From an uncultured archaeon (lineage in GTDB: Archaea > Thermoproteota > Nitrososphaeria > Nitrososphaerales > Nitrosopumilaceae), in contig CATMRH010000015.1 in the NCBI GenBank assembly GCA_950073955.1, positions 1-17,825 on the forward strand: a stretch of 17,825 nt of DNA. Direction: 5' to 3'. Positions 14,101 to 17,825 of the stretch are shown in pieces. The notes beneath the pieces were generated by a model, which was given only the letters and a program-made list of their open reading frames with translations, was not told where the DNA came from and did no database searches. Made by a program: the position numbers and the translations under genes. Each line of letters begins with the position of its first letter. The stretch's first letter is position 1.

Positions 14101-14987
14101 CGCGCTAGAGGTCCTTCCAGTGCACCTTGATAAATTACACCAAGGTGGTATACTCCACTTTTTGATTTGATGTAATTTCTGCTATCTTGGCCAATTTTCA
14201 TATCTTCAGATAGGGTTCCGTTAAAAATTATTGAAGAACCTAGTTGTGGAAAAAATGAATTGTAGATAGAAATTTCAGTGCCCTTGCCTCCTTGGGATAT
14301 ATCTAGAAAAACTCCTTGTTTTGTTACATATGTTGAAGATGTCAGAGCAGGAGGAATAGGTTTACTGGAATTTCTGATAAGTTGATCTTTATCAATAAAT
14401 GCAAAGAAGGTTGCATTTGTTAGAATAATTCCTTGACCATCAGGATCAAGCATTATGGGATGATTTTTGTCGTCTCTGGCTAGAGAATGTTGAATGTCTA
14501 GATTGGAAAAATCAACTCCTGTATCTATAATTGCAATTGTTGTTCCATTTCCAGTTACATTATAATTTTTTTGTGCAATATCAGAACGAGATATTTGGGC
14601 AATACGTGATGCATCAATTAGATCTTTATCAGTGGAATGAAAATCTAATTTAAAATCTTCAATCACATTATAACCTTGAGAGATTAAACTTGATGCACTG
14701 TTTTCTGAAAGTGTTGCAACATAGAAAAATCCACCATCAGAACGAATTCCATACGGGGAATTGTTTTTTAAAAAATCAGAATTTTGTGAGTTTGTTCCAA
14801 AAATTAGATATCGTTTAAAATTATTTTCAGTAAAAAAGTCAGAATCAATTTTAATTATACCTGAATTAAATTCAATTTGTTTTGGTATGCTTTCTTCAAA
14901 GATCATATCTCCGGAAGTAAATGCATAAGAACTTGTCAATACAGTTGAAAGAAGTGCAATTGAAAAGAAGATAGCCACTTTGGGCAT
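11187..14987 (-). CDS. Membrane-anchored pyrolysin-like subtilisin protease (S8), 1266 residues
   Basis: A secreted serine protease held at the cell surface. It has an N-terminal signal peptide (1-22), a prodomain-like region to about 140, and the catalytic Asp155 in IAIIDTGVD, His425 in GHGTS and Ser649 in GGTSMSAP. Asn549 in SSAGNSGPG forms the oxyanion hole. The 270-residue insertion between Asp and His, against 30-40 in subtilisin, recalls pyrolysin and tripeptidyl peptidase II. A 224-residue His-Ser gap is also pyrolysin-like. The insert carries a DSNNDGKND calcium-type loop (362-370). About 500 residues of beta-sandwich-like sequence follow, including an EF-hand-like DNNNDTKITSNE near residue 888. 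A single membrane helix (about 1234-1254) and a short charged tail end the protein. The ATG is 25-32 nt downstream of a TATA element. It belongs to the surface-protein block behind the S-layer gene. Confidence 0.94.
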   Translation of the reverse strand: MPKVAIFFSIALLSTVLTSSYAFTSGDMIFEESIPKQIEFNSGIIKIDSDFFTENNFKRYLIFGTNSQNSDFLKNNSPYGIRSDGGFFYVATLSENSASSLISQGYNVIEDFKLDFHSTDKDLIDASRIAQISRSDIAQKNYNVTGNGTTIAIIDTGVDFSNLDIQHSLARDDKNHPIMLDPDGQGIILTNATFFAFIDKDQLIRNSSKPIPPALTSSTYVTKQGVFLDISQGGKGTEISIYNSFFPQLGSSIIFNGTLSEDMKIGQDSRNYIKSKSGVYHLGVIYQGALEGPLARIQAVPVLVVDSFISGVYDTIIPDLSTSWEDYTRFDLEKGQEPKYDFDFTDEKPIVLGSGKEFLVYDSNNDGKNDFSAGTFGAQVLDVYGVMQNKTAYIDDTLKAINGTLLPALDPDGKFFGLMTDFIGHGTSTTASITSRGIETYDIYNNTKKFSITGVAPDAKIIPVKALWFGDTVYGWLWAAGFDNTEHEWKFTGKPRVDIISNSWGVSNFPSLKTPPGLDILSLILSILVTPHSLDDDYPGVTIVSSAGNSGPGYGTIGLPTASPYGISVGATTNNVFVGYGAFKDQPRFGNTTSYYNDVVDFSSRGPGVIGDPKPDLMSIGAYGFTPSNVLKPEKDSRDESFSLFGGTSMSAPIVSGSAAILIEGMKKQSQDIDPFTIKNILMSTATDLKNDPFTQGSGLVNVSSALDYVNGKDGLFIVYTDASHRNIKKILDPVINKVNSTAIGFERFQLPSSSIPMTSWFAGQLFPGERSSATFTIVNPSENEITISVIPKKLSLITKTEFSGTTIVQQQDSILNKSGIYIPNYIKLSDIKQHSALSEFFDKKDPIPDDSSLMILNVNFLFNAFMNKTSDVYADDFKISSLYIYDWLDNNNDTKITSNELSMVNRAGSWGTVQELRVTDPNEKFEGTPLVGVYPVPTRFSYWLGDTKMNSTSMDYTLSASYYQKEKWSVIWSESQTITVPPKDVATVDVTLVVPTDLQTGVYQGFLTFEGEKHLVNAPVSFVIKQLVDQNDSTVIIQGKQSDDVLYGNGYIKGAFDMANRYMAGDWRQYYFGIQDESINSAAIELSWTTDDTNLAVFVMDPFGQIIQTNVPSGVFGHFLEWPSLDWLGNSIFSQGGGFFPVKNKDDTSTVLYVPINQTGTYTLLIHSTLFGGNSTTEPITLAAKFINISSQIEQVDTEFESKDSILKDDSNIVYKTKILSDDSVVSDSSFNLGITIGLIIGATIGIFIIFILRLKHEEKLNKVY

Positions 14988-15011
14988 TAGTTAATTTTCT
15001 TTTCTAGCATT

Positions 15012-15019
15012 ATTATAAT
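15012..15019 (-). promoter_or_regulatory. TATA box of the subtilase gene
   Basis: ATTATAAT lies 25-32 nt before the protease ATG and touches the stop codon of the upstream gene. The spacing fits a leaderless transcript, so the protease can be transcribed independently of its neighbour. Confidence 0.55.
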
Positions 15020-15987
15020 TATCTTCTTCGCGCAAGAATTGTAATTTGTAATGCTACAATGAGTCCAATGGATGCAATAATTGGTAACATCAATGCATTA
15101 AGTTGGGAAGAAGCTTCACTGATGAATTTTACAGAAGTAGAGATGGTTCCAATATTTTCATCTATTTGATTACTTGCATGTTCTAGAGTTGTATCAAATC
15201 CTGCGATTTCAGATTTTAGTGTATCAAGCTCACTTGATGTAGCATCTAGAATTGTGTTTAGTTTAATTATTTGATTAGAAATTCCAGCAAGATCTTGACT
15301 TAGAACGTTAGTTGCGGCTGAGCCATGAGATGTTGTTCCTTGACTAAAAGCAACAACATGAAAGACGTGTGTTCCTTTATCTCTGGGAGTAAAATCAACA
15401 AAATACAATCCTTGGTGTAAGGTCTTAAATGAGTCAGATAGAGAAATAGAAAGACCTGAGGGTAAATGGACATGAGTAGCATCCAGTAATTTAGTAGGTT
15501 CATTTCCAATTAAAAGGCCATCACTAGTTGTTTGCACAAAAACTCGAAACGATTGATTTATCGCAGCAGTTTCAGGAGCAAATACCAATGTAGTAACATG
15601 TCTCTCAACAGGTACATCAATCAAGTCTGTTGTTGATGTAAACTTTACATCGATTTTTTTAGAGATTCCATTTTGTTCAGTACTAATTATTTCAACTGTA
15701 TATGTCCCATATGGAAAATTTGTGGAAGGTTCTGGCCAAATTATTAAATTATAATTAAAAGAGCCATCAGAGTTTGTGATAATTTGATCAAACTTTGAAA
15801 TTGTTGCATCAGGAGCAAAAAGTCGCAAAATCAAATTTTCTTCAGGCAAGCCTTTACCATAAATTTGTAAATTATGTTCAGTAGAATAGACTTTGCTGTT
15901 TGTAAATAACTCTAGTTCTGAAAATGAATTGGGGGTGTTTACAAGTAGAAAAATTATCAATATAGAAAATAAAATTTGAGATTTCAT
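15019..15987 (-). CDS. Surface protein with beta domains, coiled coil and C-terminal membrane anchor (SlaB-like plan)
   Basis: I do not recognise a named family, but the architecture is clear over 322 residues. A signal peptide (1-23) leads to two beta-sandwich-like domains (about 24-118 and 128-225). A coiled-coil-like stretch (about 235-295) carries regularly spaced hydrophobics (ISNQIIKLNTIL, LDTLKSEI, IDENIGTISTSV). One membrane helix follows (about 299-318) and a terminal RRR stop-transfer. The bulk therefore faces outward on a helical stalk. Two histidine-rich spots (THVHLP, THVFHVV) are visible. It lies directly behind the S-layer gene but after its poly-T terminator, with its own TATA element 26-33 nt before the ATG, and 31 bp ahead of the subtilase. 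The same order of parts is known in SlaB, the stalk of Sulfolobales S-layers. A stalk role here is inference from plan and position. Confidence 0.85.
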   Translation of the reverse strand: MKSQILFSILIIFLLVNTPNSFSELELFTNSKVYSTEHNLQIYGKGLPEENLILRLFAPDATISKFDQIITNSDGSFNYNLIIWPEPSTNFPYGTYTVEIISTEQNGISKKIDVKFTSTTDLIDVPVERHVTTLVFAPETAAINQSFRVFVQTTSDGLLIGNEPTKLLDATHVHLPSGLSISLSDSFKTLHQGLYFVDFTPRDKGTHVFHVVAFSQGTTSHGSAATNVLSQDLAGISNQIIKLNTILDATSSELDTLKSEIAGFDTTLEHASNQIDENIGTISTSVKFISEASSQLNALMLPIIASIGLIVALQITILARRR

Positions 15988-16012
15988 TTTAATTGATTAC
16001 TAGTGTTCTACT

Positions 16013-16020
16013 AGATATTA
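16013..16020 (-). promoter_or_regulatory. TATA-like element of the coiled-coil surface protein gene
   Basis: TAATATCT on the minus strand lies 26-33 nt before the ATG at 15987, downstream of the S-layer terminator. A short inverted repeat (16000-16014) abuts it on the start-site side. Confidence 0.45.
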
Positions 16021-16060
16021 CTTCTGGAAAAATCGTTCATAACTATCGTTAAGTTGGATT

Positions 16061-16080
16061 CAAAAAAAAGAAAAAAGGGA
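16061..16080 (-). terminator. Poly-T terminator of the S-layer gene
   Basis: About 20-40 nt beyond the S-layer stop the minus strand reads CCC, six T, C, eight T, G. This is the longest T-tract in the window, with no hairpin before it, as expected for a strong archaeal terminator. It would insulate the surface-protein genes downstream from S-layer-level transcription. Confidence 0.7.
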
Positions 16081-16098
16081 TAATTAGAACTAGTTGTT

Positions 16099-17825
16099 TT
16101 AACTTACACTTATGGTTGTACTAACTGGTGGTGATAATGCCGTTGGATTATCAATTGATTCCCAAACGAATGCAGTAGCAGTGTATGTTCCTGCTTCAGT
16201 TGGAATCCATGATAAAGCTGGGCTGAATGATTGACCACTTGAAAGTTGACCTGTAATCCATGCGAGTGAGACTGTAACACCGTTACCATCCTGAATCTGT
16301 ACCAAGTATGCAAATGCTTGCTCTCTATCCTGACCATTAGCTAAGTCAGCACTGATTTGTACCTGTTGATCAACGGAAACAGCATCTAAGCTATTACCGA
16401 ATGCGTCAACTGTTCTCAAGTTAGCAGCTGGTGCTCTCTCGAGAGGTGGCACAATAGTACCGATTAGTGTAGTGGCAGTGATATCAAGTTCGTCTGCATT
16501 TGTGTATGGATCAGGTAATGTATTGTCCTCATATTCTGAGGTGACAGTGTCACCTTCTGCAACTCTAAGTCTGTGACCAGATGATTCGTTAGTAGTTGTA
16601 AAGAATACAGTACCTTCGAATATTCCGGTTGCTTCGTTAGTTTCAGTTACAGTTAAGGAAATACCTCCGGCATCGGAGTCAGACCACGTATTGACGTTAA
16701 AGTTGTCAACTGCTTCTGGATTTAAGTTCATGTCTGGATCAATTATTCTTACAACACCTGTTCCGCTAGCTGGATAACTTGCTTCAAGCCACTGGACTTC
16801 ACCAATATTCCATCTAATCAATGCTGAGCCGACTACAGTTGCATCCGATGAGTATTCAAAGGAGACAGTGAGTCCGTCATCACTACTAGTTTCTAGGAAA
16901 CCATTGGTTGGACCAGAATCATCAGCTGATGTAGCTGAGCCTGGTGTAGACTTTGTACCATCACCATTGGAATCATGGGAGAATCCTGTAAGGATTATCT
17001 CACCAGTGAATATACCTGTATCAGTTCCTGTTTCAACGAGACTGTATCGATCTGTATCGAATCCACGAGTTGAGACCTTTACTGGGTCGTCACTCGTATC
17101 TCCAATGGTATCGATAAGTTGTCCGTCGAAGTTGTGATCAGGGGCTACAATAGTAATGTATACTTTGTCAGTCCATGTGTAGACTTTTTGGTCAAGTTCA
17201 ACAGTTGCACCAAAGTTTGAGGTGTAAACTGTTACGCTCATGTCTTCGTCATCTTGTCCGACATATTTAGCACCAGATGGTCCCCAATCAGTATATTCGA
17301 GTGTAATTTCCTCTCCTCTATCTAGATTAGTACTATCAAGAGTTTCAGGAATTTCGATGACAATCTGGAAGATTCCAGTAGAGTCACCTGTTTCTCTAAA
17401 TGCTGAAGGTTCTGGATCAAAGGCTGCATCTTCGCCACCAAGGTCACCCATGGCAACGGTTGCTGCATCAGAGCTCCACTCGATTACATCGAGATCATAA
17501 GTCTCTGCGCCGTCATTATCCAAGTCCCAGTCTGGTTCGATGATAGTAAGTATCATATCGCTACCGATAATGTATACAGATTTGTCTGACTGTAGCACAC
17601 CATTTCGAAGATCGAAGGTTGCTGAATCAGTTACTGTATTTGCATTACCAGATGCATCGACAGTGTCAGTATACTGTACAGTGAGAATATCACCTTGAAG
17701 TATACAGAAGTATTTGCCACTTGCGTTTTCTGCGTCAGCATTTGCTGTTGTCTTGAATCTATCACCTACTGCACTTCCACTAGCATCTAAGCCAGTGAAT
17801 ACTGTAGATTTGGTGGCAGGACAAG
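16099..17825 (-). CDS. S-layer protein, C-terminal part (5' end beyond window)
   Basis: The frame is open from the window edge to the TAA, giving 575 residues of a larger secreted protein. A GTG at 17598 is internal, since the frame continues upstream (ending SATFDLRNG just before it). The sequence is very acidic and threonine/serine-rich with few lysines. It contains three repeats of about 120-130 residues, each with an 'I..PD.N.D' calcium-type strand and an ETxxxTGIF motif. A proline-hinged C-terminal beta domain follows (from about 16460, EAGTYTATAFVWES). It has no C-terminal membrane helix. The composition, repeats and codon use (more G+C than its neighbours) fit the abundant S-layer lattice protein of Nitrosopumilus-type archaea. 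Two cysteines near the left end of the visible part (CPATKS and YFCILQ) may form a disulphide. The protein type is confident; the full length is unknown. Confidence 0.9.
   Translation of the reverse strand, partial: CPATKSTVFTGLDASGSAVGDRFKTTANADAENASGKYFCILQGDILTVQYTDTVDASGNANTVTDSATFDLRNGVLQSDKSVYIIGSDMILTIIEPDWDLDNDGAETYDLDVIEWSSDAATVAMGDLGGEDAAFDPEPSAFRETGDSTGIFQIVIEIPETLDSTNLDRGEEITLEYTDWGPSGAKYVGQDDEDMSVTVYTSNFGATVELDQKVYTWTDKVYITIVAPDHNFDGQLIDTIGDTSDDPVKVSTRGFDTDRYSLVETGTDTGIFTGEIILTGFSHDSNGDGTKSTPGSATSADDSGPTNGFLETSSDDGLTVSFEYSSDATVVGSALIRWNIGEVQWLEASYPASGTGVVRIIDPDMNLNPEAVDNFNVNTWSDSDAGGISLTVTETNEATGIFEGTVFFTTTNESSGHRLRVAEGDTVTSEYEDNTLPDPYTNADELDITATTLIGTIVPPLERAPAANLRTVDAFGNSLDAVSVDQQVQISADLANGQDREQAFAYLVQIQDGNGVTVSLAWITGQLSSGQSFSPALSWIPTEAGTYTATAFVWESIDNPTALSPPVSTTISVS
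16618..17394 (-). repeat. Three degenerate protein-level repeats in the S-layer protein
   Basis: The motif ETxxxTGIF appears at 17368-17394 (ETGDSTGIF), 17008-17034 (ETGTDTGIF) and 16618-16644 (ETNEATGIF), spaced 120 and 130 codons apart. Each is preceded by an acidic strand (IIEPDWDLD, IVAPDHNFD, IIDPDMNLN) and followed by a strand ending in 'EY'. They are tandem beta-sandwich domains diverged at the DNA level, not recent duplications. Confidence 0.8.

Noticed and set aside
16868..17500. Two plus-strand frames antisense to the S-layer gene
   Set aside because: Ser/Pro-rich translations are the expected antisense of an acidic Thr/Asp-rich coding sequence. No promoter or ribosome-binding site is visible.
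17596..17598. GTG as the start of the S-layer reading frame
   Set aside because: The same frame stays open for 75 further codons to the window edge with the same composition, so this GTG is an internal valine.
1..17825. CRISPR array, insertion sequence, integrase or attachment site
   Set aside because: I looked for regularly spaced direct repeats, terminal inverted repeats next to transposase-like genes, and a tRNA 3'-end duplication after tRNA-Arg, and saw none.

Overview
The window reads as AT-rich chromosomal DNA from an ammonia-oxidising archaeon of the Nitrosopumilales (Nitrososphaerota, formerly Thaumarchaeota), close to Nitrosopumilus or Nitrosarchaeum. The reasons are archaeal-only genes (Kae1, Bud32, archaeosine TgtA, a KH-less aCPSF2-type beta-CASP protein, a Fap7-type kinase), TATA boxes about 25-31 nt before many starts, a tRNA without encoded CCA, and a Rieske / cytochrome b / membrane plastocyanin cluster beside a large acidic S-layer gene. 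This placement comes from family recognition; no search was run. I see no insertion sequence, phage gene, integrase or CRISPR array.

Left part (1-8.5 kb): compact information-processing genes on both strands. Bud32 (cut by the left edge) and Kae1 are the kinase and catalytic subunits of the t6A tRNA-modification machinery. A small PH/GRAM-like gene on the opposite strand separates them. Kae1 lies 1 nt behind a YchF/OLA1-type GTPase. Diverging from that pair are a Fap7-like kinase and archaeosine tRNA-guanine transglycosylase, which ends before the expected PUA domain. Next come a dicluster ferredoxin with one Cys-to-Asp change, an unrecognised 70-residue protein, an aCPSF2-like ribonuclease coupled to an OGG1-type glycosylase, tRNA-Arg(TCT), and an unrecognised beta-rich protein with a very strong Shine-Dalgarno sequence. 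The tRNA has A37 and G15, the positions modified by the t6A and archaeosine systems encoded nearby.

Middle part (8.5-11.2 kb, minus strand): Rieske protein, cytochrome b and a membrane-anchored blue-copper protein overlap one another as one operon. They form the complex III-like quinol:plastocyanin oxidoreductase. Cytochrome b has a b6-like histidine spacing in its second haem-binding helix and a long proline-rich acidic tail.

Right part (11.2-17.8 kb, minus strand): a cell-surface block. It holds the C-terminal part of an S-layer protein (cut by the right edge), a poly-T terminator, a protein built as signal peptide, beta domains, coiled coil and C-terminal membrane helix, and a 1266-residue membrane-anchored pyrolysin-like subtilase. 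The middle protein has the same plan as the SlaB stalk of Sulfolobales S-layers and is the most interesting candidate here: a possible S-layer anchor with an ectoprotease beside it.
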